Source: HK1 sp965204915 (GTDB taxonomy: Bacteria > Pseudomonadota > Gammaproteobacteria > HK1). Taken from it: a stretch of DNA of 64,000 nt. The translations under genes and the position numbers were made by a program. Of this stretch, positions 33,201-41,320 are shown one piece after another (position 1 is the stretch's first letter; every line of letters begins with the position of its first letter). The stretch is taken from the NCBI GenBank assembly GCA_965204915.1, contig OZ242023.1:1240001-1304000 (forward strand), given 5' to 3'. The notes below the pieces were generated by a model, which was not told the DNA's origin, searched no databases, and saw only the letters and a list, made by a program, of their open reading frames with translations.

Positions 33201-35650
33201 TGGATTTGCGGCGGAACCTTGCTCCCGCCCCGGAAGCGCGGGATCGCCAGCGAGACGTTGGCGTTCCAGCGCCAGCGCACGTCGAACATCGGCGCGTCGA
33301 GCAGCGCCTGGGTCAGGACGTCGCGCACCGTCTCCGGCGAGAGGTAACGGCAGACCTCGTCGAGCGCGAAGCTGTGGCTCTCGCCGAGAGAGAGCACGAT
33401 CGCGTCCTCGGTGGCCGCCGCCTGGAGCTCGAAGTTGAACTTCCGGCAGAACCGCTTGCGCAGCGCGAGGCCCCAGGCCCGGTTGAGCCGGCTGCCGAAG
33501 CGCGAGTGGATGACGAGCTGCATCCCGCCGCTCTCGTCGAAGAAGCGCTCCAGCACCACCGTGTCGCGGTCGGGCAGCGCGCCCAGCGCGGCGTGCCCGA
33601 CGCAGAGGTAGTCCACGATCTGCGCGCCCGCCTCGGCCCCGATCCCGGTGCGAGCGGCGAATTCGCGCGCGAGGCGGGCGCGGGTTTGCGGCGTGGTCGC
33701 TCCGGTCCTGGCCGCCTCGACGGCATCGGCCCCGGCATGGGTTTTTCCGGTTCCGGCTCCAACCGTCTCGGCTCCGGCTCCGACCGTCCCATTGCCGATT
33801 CCGGTCCCGGCCCCGTTCCCGACCCCGACCGTCCCGTTCCCGACTCCGGTCGTCCCAACCGCGGCCCCGCCCCCGGCCGCATCGAGGCGGCGCCCCAGCC
33901 ATCCGAGCAGATCGCATACGCTCTCGGACAGCTCTGCGGTGCGCCCCGGCGCCTCGCCGAACCAGAAGGGGATGTTCGGCGGCAGGCCCTGCGCGTCCTC
34001 CACCCGGACCGCGCCCCGCTCGATGCGCAGGATGCGCCACGAGGTGTTGCCGAGCTGGAAGACGTCGCCGGGCAGGCTCTCGATCGCGAAATCCTCGTTG
34101 AGTGATCCGAGGCGGGTGCCGTGCGGTTCGAGCACCACGTCGTAGTCGGCGTTGTCGGGGATCGCGCCGCCCGAGGTCATGGCGGTGAGGCGGGCACCGC
34201 GCCGGGCGCGCAGCGCGCCGTGGATGACGTCGCGGTGCAGGTACGCGGCACGCCGCCCGCGCCGGGTCGCGAATCCGCCGGCGAGCATCGCCAGCAGCGC
34301 GCGCCATCGTTCGCCGGTGAGGTCCCGGTAGGGCCAGGCGCGGCGCACCGTGGCGAGCAATGCCTCCTCGCTCCAGTCCTCGGCCGCGACCATCGCCACC
34401 GCCTGCTGCGCGAGTACGTCCAGCGGATGGGAGGGCACGTGCAGACGGTCTAGCTCCCCGCGCCGTATCGCATCCAGGACCGCGGCGCATTCGACGAGCT
34501 CGTCCCGGGTCAACGGGAACAGACGGGCTTTCGGCGTGCCGCCGACCGCGTGGCCGGAGCGCCCGGCCCGCTGCAGGAAGGTGGCGATCGAGCGCGTCGA
34601 GCCGAGCTGGCAGACGAGGTCCACGTCGCCGATGTCGATCCCCAGCTCCAGCGAGGCGGTGGCCACCAGCACCTTGAGATCCCCGGCCTTGAGCCGCTGC
34701 TCGGCCGCGAGCCGGCGCTCGCGCGAGAGGCTGCCGTGGTGCGAGGTGACGTGCTCCTCCCCCAGCGATTCGGTGAGCGCCCGCGCCACCCGCTCCGCCA
34801 TGCGGCGGGTGTTGACGAACACCAGCGTGGTGCGATGCGCCTCGATGAGCGCGCACAGCCGCCGGTAGACCTCGCCCCAGACCTCGCCGGACATCACCGC
34901 TTCCAGCGGCGATTCGGGCAGCTCCAGGGCGAGGTCGCGCTCGCGGCGGTGGCCGGTGTCGACGACGGTGCACTCGCGCGGCCGGCCCGCCTCGTCGCAG
35001 CCGGTGAGGAAGTGGGCCACGGTCTCGATCGGGCGCTGGGTCGCGGACAGGCCGATGCGGGTGAGGGGCCGTCCGGCCAGCGCGTCCAGGCGCTCCAGCG
35101 AGAGCGCGAGATGCACGCCGCGCTTGTTGCCGGCGACGGCGTGGATCTCGTCCACGATGACGGTGCCGGCGCTGGCGAGCATGGCCCGCCCGCCCTCGCT
35201 GGTGAGAAGGATGTAGAGCGATTCCGGCGTGGTCACCAGGATGTGCGGCGGCTGCCGGCGCATGGCCTCGCGCGCCGCGCCCGGGGTGTCGCCGGTGCGC
35301 ACCATGGCGCGGATGCCGGAGCCGGGCTCCCCGGCCTCGGCCAGGGCGCGGTCGATGCCCGCGAGCGGCACTTCCAGGTTCTTGTGCACGTCGTTGCCGA
35401 GCGCCTTGAGCGGCGAGACGTAGACCACCCGGGTCGCGTCGGCGAGCGGCGCCCGGCGGCTGTCCCGGACCAGGGCGTCGATGGCGGAGAGGAATCCGGC
35501 CAGGGTCTTGCCCGAGCCGGTGGGGGCGGCGATGAGGGTGTGGCGGCCCGCCGCCACCGCGTCCCAGGCTTGCGTCTGGCAGGGGGTGGGGGCGCCGAGG
35601 GCCGCCTCGAACCACGAGGCCACGGCGGGATGGAAGTGGTCGGGGGTCAT
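30290..35650 (-). CDS. lhr: Lhr-family DEAD/DEAH ATP-dependent helicase, repeat-expanded
   Basis: Superfamily 2 helicase of the long Lhr type, implicated in DNA repair. The 1786-aa product has Walker A APTGSGKT (residues 42-49), motif TTPESLYILL, DEIH (167-170), SAT (202-204), the second RecA domain with VFVNTRRMAERVA, SLELGIDIGDVDLVCQLGS and QRAGRSGH, then the Lhr winged-helix/beta-barrel and a C-terminal half (HFDALVASGRATRFRPP, ...LLRRYGIVFKTLLARES, GGRFVAGFTGEQYALPEAVE). Normal long Lhr proteins are about 1400-1540 aa; the extra length is three in-frame tracts: GNGTVG-like repeats (about 590-642), a 14-residue RSADPAG-like repeat (about 978-1117), and a Pro-rich tract built from palindromic repeats (about 1410-1530). 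ATG 35650 starts the conserved N-terminus. Confidence 0.93.
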   Translation of the reverse strand: MTPDHFHPAVASWFEAALGAPTPCQTQAWDAVAAGRHTLIAAPTGSGKTLAGFLSAIDALVRDSRRAPLADATRVVYVSPLKALGNDVHKNLEVPLAGIDRALAEAGEPGSGIRAMVRTGDTPGAAREAMRRQPPHILVTTPESLYILLTSEGGRAMLASAGTVIVDEIHAVAGNKRGVHLALSLERLDALAGRPLTRIGLSATQRPIETVAHFLTGCDEAGRPRECTVVDTGHRRERDLALELPESPLEAVMSGEVWGEVYRRLCALIEAHRTTLVFVNTRRMAERVARALTESLGEEHVTSHHGSLSRERRLAAEQRLKAGDLKVLVATASLELGIDIGDVDLVCQLGSTRSIATFLQRAGRSGHAVGGTPKARLFPLTRDELVECAAVLDAIRRGELDRLHVPSHPLDVLAQQAVAMVAAEDWSEEALLATVRRAWPYRDLTGERWRALLAMLAGGFATRRGRRAAYLHRDVIHGALRARRGARLTAMTSGGAIPDNADYDVVLEPHGTRLGSLNEDFAIESLPGDVFQLGNTSWRILRIERGAVRVEDAQGLPPNIPFWFGEAPGRTAELSESVCDLLGWLGRRLDAAGGGAAVGTTGVGNGTVGVGNGAGTGIGNGTVGAGAETVGAGTGKTHAGADAVEAARTGATTPQTRARLAREFAARTGIGAEAGAQIVDYLCVGHAALGALPDRDTVVLERFFDESGGMQLVIHSRFGSRLNRAWGLALRKRFCRKFNFELQAAATEDAIVLSLGESHSFALDEVCRYLSPETVRDVLTQALLDAPMFDVRWRWNANVSLAIPRFRGGSKVPPQIQRMQAEDLVAAVFPDQIACAENLSGPREIPDHPLVEQTIADALTEAMDVEGLEALLARLAGGEIRVVARDLTEPSPLAAEVLDARPYAFLDDAPLEERRTRAVSMRRALDPESAADVGRLDPEAIERVCEEAWPEAATPDELHDTLVVLGFATAAEGVTGRLAHLAGAAGRGAGRSAIPAGAARRMAGHPENPAGIGERAAGGSADPAGNADGVAGRSMNPASAAGAGAGRSTVPASMSEAMAKRSAGSLSIAEATVKRSADPAGIAETAAGRRPADLANPTDTVPERPANLADAARRIANGERPGWSTHFDALVASGRATRFRPPRGGPVLWCAAERLALLEAALGAGRADPPLALPEELRAAPGRDAALGELLRARLGCLGPVTAARLAHDLGLAPVDVEVALVALEAEGCVLRGRFTDGAASTEWCDRRLLARIHRYTLRRLRREIEPATRAEFMLFLFDWQRVRPDDRRQGYEALAAVAAELEGFAAPAAAWEAEILPARIADFAPEMLDRLCLAGRASWARPAPPNRETPGRSFGPIRSTPIALLSRRHAPLWLAPAAGEAGGTAESSPGPGAMTPARPGRSNSGNGTGPSATASTGARHAPIPGNGASLRDGASRRDADVPPASPPSPGPRDAHAIGSTGVPSAPSFHGTRDASVPANAGVPPTPSLRGTHEASVPGDTDVRPASPHSPGPRDAHAIGSTGAAPPASLSPGARNVLSCLRTRGASFFDDLLAATGARAPDAAAALGELITHGLVSADGFAGLRAFTGASARRLRAAAEAGRWACVPRRTAGSAGAAGTETDGIGEDGAETIARTLLRRYGIVFKTLLARESPTIPWRNLLRVLRRLEARGEIRGGRFVAGFTGEQYALPEAVETLRRVRRAPADGAVVALSAADPLNLTGIITLGERIPATASTRIAFRDGAPVATLTGARKFDSLESQTPEQEWAARNALLRRRMPAFSARPA
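31060..31400 (-). repeat. Palindromic repeat tract inside lhr
   Basis: Includes two copies, 182 bp apart (about 31081-31160 and 31263-31342), of an ~80-bp unit encoding ASP-SPGPRDAHAIGSTG, plus units encoding GTRDASVPANAGVPPTPSL and GTHEASVPGDTDVRPASP. At 31355-31385 the word GGGACGCGCCGTTTCCGGGA is also present in the sucA-sucB spacer (near 2323) with one difference, so the tract belongs to the dispersed family. The frame stays open throughout. Confidence 0.75.
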
Positions 35651-35753
35651 GGGATTGAGGTTGCGGCTGCCGATCACGGCATCGTCCGGCGACGCGCGGC
35701 CCGAATCGCTCCCGCCTGCTCCGGCAATGCGGCCACGAGCCGCGGCGCCACGG

Positions 35754-36413
35754 TCATTCGATGATCTCGTTCGCCCAGAGCTGCTCCAGAAACCGTTGCC
35801 ATGGCAACACCCGGATGCCGTCGCCGGCCTGTCTGGGCGCATCCTCGTTGCATACGACGATGGCGTGGCGGGGACGGTGCTCCTCGACGTAGGCGCGCAT
35901 CGCCTTCAAATCTTCCCGGCGCACGCGGGCGCCGCCCTTGACCTCGATGGCCACGGCGCCCTCCCGTCCGAGCACGAAGTCGCATTCCAGCCCCGATTTG
36001 GTGCGCCAGAAACGCACCGGCACGTCACATTCCCGCCAGGCCCGCCAAGCCAGCAGCTCCATCAGGATGAAATGCTCCAGGGCCCGCCCGAAGTCGGGGC
36101 CGGCGGTGCGTTCGATCCGGCGGCCGGTGACGTATCCGGCGACGCCCACGTCGAAAAGGTAGAACTTGGGCGCCCGCGTGATGACGGCGCGTGAACGGCG
36201 GCGGCTGAACGGCTCCACGAAGGTGCCGAGCAGGGTGTCGGCCAGGAGCTGGAAGTACTCGCGCACCGTCTTGGAGTCCACGCCGCAGTCCCTGGCGATG
36301 CTGCTGTAGTTCAGAAGCTCCCCGTGGCAGAACGAGAGCGCGTCGAAGAATCGTGCGAACGCCGCCACGTTCCGGGTCAGGCCTTCGTCGAACACCTCCT
36401 CCTTATATGCTCC
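35754..36413 (-). pseudogene. C-terminal part of an AAA_14/DUF4143 ATPase
   Basis: About 220 residues of the DUF4143 half of the AAA_14-DUF4143 ATPase family: EEVFDEGLTRNVAAFARFFDALSFCHGELLNYSSIARDCGVDSKTVREYFQLLADTLLG, then APKFYLFDVGVAGYV and a PD-(D/E)XK-like end (KSGLECDFVLGREGAVAIEVKGG). The N-terminal P-loop domain (about 170 residues) is missing: before position 36413 the frame carries unrelated residues. Although the nuclease-like residues D, E-x-K are present, the protein lacks its motor and is probably nonfunctional. Confidence 0.8.
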
Positions 36414-36585
36414 GACTTGGCTGATAGCGCAAGCGTGGAACGCGGCATGTGCCAGGAGCACGGAATCCGCCCGAGGGCCGGATCCTGCGCCAGGCTGGAC
36501 AGAGGGCAGGCCCGTCCTCGCCGCGCGTTTGCAATGCCCGGCTTGTAACGAAGGCCTGGAAGATGTGGTACATGCGATTGAATTT

Positions 36586-36661
36586 GGGGCGCTGACAGGG
36601 CAATCGCATTTGTATATTGCGGCGTGAGGGGATTCGACTGCGATTGCCCTGGGGCGCTGAC
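36586..36661. repeat. Inverted repeat nested between direct repeats, downstream of prmA
   Basis: CAGGGCAATCGCA (36596-36608) pairs perfectly with TGCGATTGCCCTG (36639-36651). Just outside both arms the same word GGGGCGCTGAC occurs in direct orientation (36586-36596 and 36651-36661). It may act as the prmA operon terminator or be a small insertion footprint; there is no U-tract. The loop is AT-rich (TTTGTATATTG). Confidence 0.55.
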
Positions 36662-36698
36662 GCGCCGGTCTCCTCGGCCTCCCTCGAACGGCCGCCGG

Positions 36699-37583
36699 TC
36701 ATGCCGCATGGCGCCTGCCGTCCAGCCGCGTCCACCCGTCGCGCGTGTCTCCGGCGTGGATGTCGAACGCGCCGCGGTATGCGGCGGCGACTGCATGGAT
36801 TTGCGCTTCGAGGATCCCCGACAGCACCAGACCGCCCCCGGGCGTCGTGGCCGCCGCGAGCATCGGCGCGCGCTCCACGAGCGTCCCGGCGAGAATGTTC
36901 GCCACGACCAGTCCGGCGGGAGGGAGCTCCTCGTCCGCCGCGGCGACGACGATGCAATCCGAAACGTCGTTGGCTTGCGCGTTCTCCGCCGTCGCCCGCA
37001 ATGCTTGGGGATCGAGGTCGAGCGCGACCACCCGTCGCGCGCCGAGCTTTGCCGCCGTGATCGCGAGGATCCCGGAGCCGCAGCCGTAGTCGATGACTTC
37101 GAGCCCCGCCGGCGGCACCTCGACCAGGCGCTCCAGACAGAGGCGGGTGCTGGGATGCCGCCCCGTCCCGAAGGCGAGCCCGGGTTCGAGGCGCACGACG
37201 ATACGGCCGGGCGGCGGGTCCATCCAGACCGGCCCGATCCAGAGCGGCCCGATCCCGATCGGCTCGACGTCTTCCCGCGATGCGGCGATCCAGTCCCGGT
37301 CCGCGATCTCCCGCACGTGCAGGCCGGTCACCGCGGCGGCGCCCGGCAGCGCGGCGCGCACGGCCCCGGGGTCGATACGGCGCCCGCCGTACAATGCACG
37401 GACCCGCACCCGCGGCCAGAGCGGCGTCGCCTCGGGCTCCGGCTCGTAGCACGGTTCATCTCCGCTGTCCTCCAGCGTCACCGATTCCGAGCCCGCCGCT
37501 TCCAGAACCTCGCACACCGCCTCGACGTCCGTGCGCTCGCATTCGAACACGAGCTCGAACCAGGCTCGCGGCCGGGCGTTCAG
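36699..37583 (-). CDS. prmA: Ribosomal protein L11 methyltransferase
   Basis: SAM-dependent methyltransferase that trimethylates ribosomal protein L11. Evidence: RPRAWFELVFECERTDVEAVCEVLEAAGSESVTLED aligns with the PrmA N-terminal domain; catalytic domain motifs are LEPGLAFGTGRHPSTRLCLERL, VIDYGCGSGILAITAAKLGA (SAM-binding), VALDLDPQA and LVVANILAGTLVERAP. The 294-aa length is normal. The only in-frame codon before the first conserved strand that could start translation is CTG at 37583, overlapping the accC stop as CTGA; the next candidate, a GTG about 10 codons in, would delete the first strand. Downstream of accB-accC, the usual gammaproteobacterial order. Confidence 0.93.
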   Translation of the reverse strand: MNARPRAWFELVFECERTDVEAVCEVLEAAGSESVTLEDSGDEPCYEPEPEATPLWPRVRVRALYGGRRIDPGAVRAALPGAAAVTGLHVREIADRDWIAASREDVEPIGIGPLWIGPVWMDPPPGRIVVRLEPGLAFGTGRHPSTRLCLERLVEVPPAGLEVIDYGCGSGILAITAAKLGARRVVALDLDPQALRATAENAQANDVSDCIVVAAADEELPPAGLVVANILAGTLVERAPMLAAATTPGGGLVLSGILEAQIHAVAAAYRGAFDIHAGDTRDGWTRLDGRRHAA

Positions 37584-38926
37584 GGGGTGATTCCGAGCTT
37601 GCGTTCCAGGTAGCCGATGCCGGTGCCGCCGGCGAGGAACGCGGCGTCGCGGCAAAGCTCCCGGTGCAGCGGGATGTTGGTCTCGATGCCGTCGATGACG
37701 ATCTCCTCCAGCGCGGTGCCGGCGCGCGCGATGGCGAATGCGCGGGTCTCGCCGTACGCGATGAGCTTGCCGATCATCGAGTCGTAGTAGGGCGGTACCT
37801 CGTAGCCGGCGTAGATGTGGCTGTCGAGCCGGATGCCGGGTCCGCCCGGCGGGTGGAACAGCGTGATTCTGCCCGGTGAAGGACGGAACGTGGCCGGATG
37901 CTCGGCATTGATGCGGCACTCGACCGCGTGGCCGCGGATGTGTACGTCGTCCTGCGCGAACGGCAGCTCCTCGCCCGCCGCGATGCGAAGCTGGGCCTTG
38001 ACGATGTCGATGCCGGTGACGAGCTCCGTCACCGGATGCTCGACCTGCAGCCGCGTATTCATCTCGATGAAGTAGAACCTGCCGTCCTCGTACAGGAACT
38101 CGAAGGTTCCCGCCCCGCGGTAGCCGATCTCGCGGCAGGCGGCGACGCATCGCGCCCCCATCGCCTCGCGCAGGGTCGGATCGATCCCGGGAGCCGGCGC
38201 CTCCTCCAGCACCTTCTGGTGCCGGCGCTGCATCGAGCAGTCGCGCTCGCCGAGGTGCACCATGTTGCCGTGGGTGTCGGCCAGCACCTGGAACTCGACG
38301 TGCCGCGGGTTCTCGAGATACTTCTCCAGGTAGACCGCCTCGTTGCCGAACGCCGTGCCGGCTTCGGTGCGGGTCAGGGAGACCGCGTTGATCAGCGACG
38401 CCTCGGAGTGGACCACACGCATCCCACGTCCTCCGCCGCCACCCGCCGCCTTCACGATCACCGGATAGCCGATGTCGCGGGCGATGCGCAGCGTCTCCTG
38501 CGGGTCGTCCCCGACCGGACCGTCCGAGCCGGGGACGCATGGCACGCCCGCTGCCCGCATCGCCGCGATCGCGGAGAGCTTGTCGCCCATCAGCCGGATC
38601 GTCTCCGGCCGCGGGCCGATGAAGACGAAGCCGCTCTCCTCGACCCGCTCGGCGAAGTCCGCGTTCTCCGAGAGGAACCCGTAACCGGGGTGGACGGCGA
38701 CGGCATCGGTCACCTCCGCCGCGCTCACCACCGCGGGGATGTTGAGGTAGCTCTCGGCCGACGGGGGAGGGCCGATGCACACCGATTCGTCGGCGAGCCG
38801 GACGTGCTTCAGGTCCCGATCGGCGAGGGAGTGGACGGCCACGGTGCGGATCCCGAGCTCGCGGCAGGCGCGCAGGATCCGCAACGCGATCTCCCCCCGG
38901 TTGGCGATGATGACCTTGGTCAGCAT
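37580..38926 (-). CDS. accC: Acetyl-CoA carboxylase, biotin carboxylase subunit
   Basis: ATP-dependent carboxylation of biotin on AccB, first step of fatty-acid synthesis. The 448-aa protein begins MLTKVIIANRGEIALRILRACRELG and has the ATP-grasp features: IVKAAGGGGGRGMRVV (glycine-rich loop), EKYLENPRHVEFQVLAD, RDCSMQRRHQKVLEEAPAP, FIEMNTRLQVEHPVTE and the C-terminal domain GHAVECRINAEHPATFRPSPG. ATG 38926 is the family start. The stop overlaps the prmA start region by 4 bp. Confidence 0.98.
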   Translation of the reverse strand: MLTKVIIANRGEIALRILRACRELGIRTVAVHSLADRDLKHVRLADESVCIGPPPSAESYLNIPAVVSAAEVTDAVAVHPGYGFLSENADFAERVEESGFVFIGPRPETIRLMGDKLSAIAAMRAAGVPCVPGSDGPVGDDPQETLRIARDIGYPVIVKAAGGGGGRGMRVVHSEASLINAVSLTRTEAGTAFGNEAVYLEKYLENPRHVEFQVLADTHGNMVHLGERDCSMQRRHQKVLEEAPAPGIDPTLREAMGARCVAACREIGYRGAGTFEFLYEDGRFYFIEMNTRLQVEHPVTELVTGIDIVKAQLRIAAGEELPFAQDDVHIRGHAVECRINAEHPATFRPSPGRITLFHPPGGPGIRLDSHIYAGYEVPPYYDSMIGKLIAYGETRAFAIARAGTALEEIVIDGIETNIPLHRELCRDAAFLAGGTGIGYLERKLGITP

Positions 38927-39065
38927 CGGCTCGGGCCCGGGCTCCGGCCATCGCGCAAGGGAGGGCATCGAAAGGTCGTCATGGCCGGCGAACCTGGCCG
39001 GAACGGACTCGACGGAGCGGGAGAGCGGCGAGCCTGATCGGCGTGGATTCCACGGAGCCGGGAAG

Positions 39066-39563
39066 TCATGCGTCCGTGTCGATCACGAACAGCGGCTCGC
39101 CGTACTCCACCGGGTGGCCGTTCTCGGCGATGACCGCCTTCACTTCCCCGGCGACCTCCGATTCGATCTGGTTGAGGATCTTCATCGCTTCGATGATGCA
39201 CAACGTATCGCCCGGTGCGACCCTCTGGCCGACGGCGACGAACGGCTTCGAGCCCGGAGAGGACGCTTGGTAGAACGTGCCGACCATCGGCGACGTCACC
39301 ACGTATCCGGGCGGAAGCCGGCTTTCCGTCTCCGCTTCGGGCTCTGCGACGTTACCCGGTCCCGGACCTCCGATCGGCAAGGGCCCGGCCGAGGTGGGCG
39401 CTACGGCCGCCGCCGGCGCCGCGTAGTAGTGATGCACCGGCGCTGCGGACGGGCTGCGGTGCCGGGTGACCCGCACCGATCCGTCGCCTTCGTGGATTTC
39501 GATCTCGTCGACGCCGGAGCTCTCCAGCAACTCGATCAGCTTCTTCACCTTGCGGATGTCCAT
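39066..39563 (-). CDS. accB: Acetyl-CoA carboxylase, biotin carboxyl carrier protein
   Basis: Biotinylated carrier of acetyl-CoA carboxylase. The 165 residues have the N-terminal MDIRKVKKLIELLESSGVDEIEI segment, an Ala/Pro-rich linker, and the C-terminal biotinyl domain with SPMVGTFYQASSPGSKPFV and the biotinylation site IIEAMKILNQIE (Lys128; the usual form is EAMKMMN, so Ile-Leu here is a minor variant). It is 139 bp from accC and 12 bp from aroQ on the same strand. Confidence 0.97.
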   Translation of the reverse strand: MDIRKVKKLIELLESSGVDEIEIHEGDGSVRVTRHRSPSAAPVHHYYAAPAAAVAPTSAGPLPIGGPGPGNVAEPEAETESRLPPGYVVTSPMVGTFYQASSPGSKPFVAVGQRVAPGDTLCIIEAMKILNQIESEVAGEVKAVIAENGHPVEYGEPLFVIDTDA

Positions 39564-39575
39564 GCCGGATTTCCT

Positions 39576-40022
39576 TCAGCGCTGGCCGGTCAGCCGCGAG
39601 AGCGCCGCCTGGTATGCCAGGCGGTAGCCCGTCGCGCCCAGGCCCACGATCACACCGGCCGCGACGTCGGACAGGTAGGAGTGGCGGCGGAACGGTTCGC
39701 GCCGGTGGATGTTCGAGAGGTGGACTTCGATGAACGGGAGCCCCGTGGCCAGGAAGGCGTCCCGGATGGCCACGCTGGTATGCGTGAACGCGCCGGGGTT
39801 GATGATGGCGCAGCCGACACCCTCTCGCGCCGCCTGGTGGATGCGGTCGACGAGGGCGTGCTCGGCATTGCTCTGGAAGCAGTCGAGCCGGTGTCCGTCG
39901 CCTTCGGCGAGCGCGGTCAGATTCGACTCGACGCCGGCGAGGGTGGTGTGGCCGTAGATCTCCGGCTCGCGAGTGCCGAGCAGATTCAGGTTGGGGCCGT
40001 TCAACAGGAGCAGTCTGGCCAT
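39576..40022 (-). CDS. aroQ: 3-dehydroquinate dehydratase, type II
   Basis: Third step of the shikimate pathway. The 148-aa protein is a complete type II enzyme: MARLLLLNGPNLNLLGTREPEIYG with the catalytic Tyr23, INPGAFTHTSVAIRDAF (substrate binding Asn), and EVHLSNIHRREPFRRHSYLSDVA with the catalytic His. Leads the aroQ-accB-accC-prmA operon typical of gammaproteobacteria. Confidence 0.97.
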   Translation of the reverse strand: MARLLLLNGPNLNLLGTREPEIYGHTTLAGVESNLTALAEGDGHRLDCFQSNAEHALVDRIHQAAREGVGCAIINPGAFTHTSVAIRDAFLATGLPFIEVHLSNIHRREPFRRHSYLSDVAAGVIVGLGATGYRLAYQAALSRLTGQR

Positions 40023-40427
40023 TCCGTCTCTCTTCCGAGGCGATGGGTTCGATGAAACGTCATGTTCCGGATCCGGAACGTTCGAGTCAGTTAATGGTTG
40101 TTCGTGACAATTGAGCGCAGATTAGCATAGCTCTCATCGTCGAGCAGACTCCATGGACCGGCGAGGCAAGCCGAACACGGCCGCATCTCCCGGGAACATG
40201 GACGTCCCGGTCCGGATCTCCGGCGCCGGGGACGCGGTTCCCCCGGGAGCGGGGGCGTCCGTCACACATGGTCTGTCTGTCACTGGGAAGGATATGGTCC
40301 GCGCCGCGAATGCAGCGGAACGGACGGGCCGTTCCGTCGATCGGTCCCGGGCCCCACCGCGGTCGGGACCTCCGTGCTCCCGGAGGCGCCTCGCGCGAAT
40401 GTGGCGGGTCGCGGAGATGGTGGCGTC
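40023..40427. promoter_or_regulatory. Intergenic region upstream of aroQ with a 16-bp palindrome
   Basis: 405 bp. A perfect palindrome GTTCCGGATCCGGAAC (40064-40079) lies about 42 bp before the aroQ start, a reasonable site for an operator of the aroQ-accBC operon; that role is inference. The rest (40150-40427) contains diffuse GC-rich repeats of the dispersed family (near 40195-40260) and no gene. Confidence 0.4.
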
Positions 40428-41036
40428 TCAAGGATTCAGGACAAGCAGCGCCCGGATCTTCTCCCGGGTCTGCTCCAGGGTCAGCGCTCCGACGTGGCGG
40501 TCCCGGATCGAACCGCGCGGGTCGACGAACGCGGTGAACGGAAGCGCGGCGGACCGGTTGCCGTAGGCGTGCAGGAGATCGATCGTTCGGCGTGGATCGG
40601 CCATGGTCGGGTAGCTCATGCCGAGCTCCTTCGCCATCGTGAACGCGGCGTCGGCATCATCCACGGCGATACCGACAAGCTGGACGCCTTGCGCGCGAAA
40701 CGACTCCTGAACGGTGATCAGCATCGGAATCTCATGCACGCACGGCGGGCACCACGTCGCCCAGAAGTTCACGACCCTGACCACACCGTCCCAGTCGGAG
40801 AACCGGTGCTCCGCCCCGTGCTGGTCGGTGAAGCGAAAATCCGGCGCCTTGGTCGGGGAGTCGGCGGAAGACGATCGGATCACCCGACCGCCGCCGGCGG
40901 TCCATGCCGCTTCACCCCTGGTTGCTTCGAGGGACGGCGAGTCCTCCCGGTGCCGCCACCGGGATGCCGCAAACCCGACCGCAAAGGCGCCGGCTCCGAG
41001 CGCCACGGCAACCATCGCACGGCGTCGGGTGATCAT
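40428..41036 (-). CDS. TlpA-like thioredoxin-family protein
   Basis: A 202-aa periplasmic-facing disulfide reductase/thioredoxin-like protein. The N-terminus MITRRRAMVAVALGAGAFAVGF is a membrane anchor (a Tat-like RRR is present). The thioredoxin fold contains VVNFWATWCPPCVHEIPML with the redox pair Cys96 and Cys99, and the cis-Pro loop LPFTAFVDPRG. The family serves cytochrome c maturation or general thiol reduction. It lies near aroQ and fxsA, a common gammaproteobacterial neighbourhood. Confidence 0.88.
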   Translation of the reverse strand: MITRRRAMVAVALGAGAFAVGFAASRWRHREDSPSLEATRGEAAWTAGGGRVIRSSSADSPTKAPDFRFTDQHGAEHRFSDWDGVVRVVNFWATWCPPCVHEIPMLITVQESFRAQGVQLVGIAVDDADAAFTMAKELGMSYPTMADPRRTIDLLHAYGNRSAALPFTAFVDPRGSIRDRHVGALTLEQTREKIRALLVLNP

Positions 41037-41320
41037 CGCGCACCCGCGACCGTGGACGTGGAGGCGTATTCGGAGGCCGCCGGTGGTGCCCTGTCCGTGA
41101 AGTCTTGTGCACAATGTTCAAGAAGCGTTCGTGGCTCGTGGGTTCCGCTCCCCGCGTCCGCAGGCATGCCCTTCGCGGGTCCGGCGGGAAAGCGGGATGC
41201 GAACGACGGAGAATGCGGACGGGAGCGGCGGGAAGCACACGGGGAGCCGCTCCCCCACGTCGTCATTCCCGCGAAAGCGGGGATCCGGATGGCCTGGCGC
41301 CGGCGGCGCCGGCTCGGGGT

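Noticed and set aside
30932..34105. A plus-strand open frame of about 1,060 codons over lhr
   Set aside because: Antisense to the helicase; Gly/Arg-rich low-complexity translation only.
41255..41285. A third full MITE copy upstream of fxsA
   Set aside because: Only the internal word TCATTCCCGCGAAAGCGGGG is present; neither 17-bp end nor a target duplication is found, so it is at most a related short palindrome.
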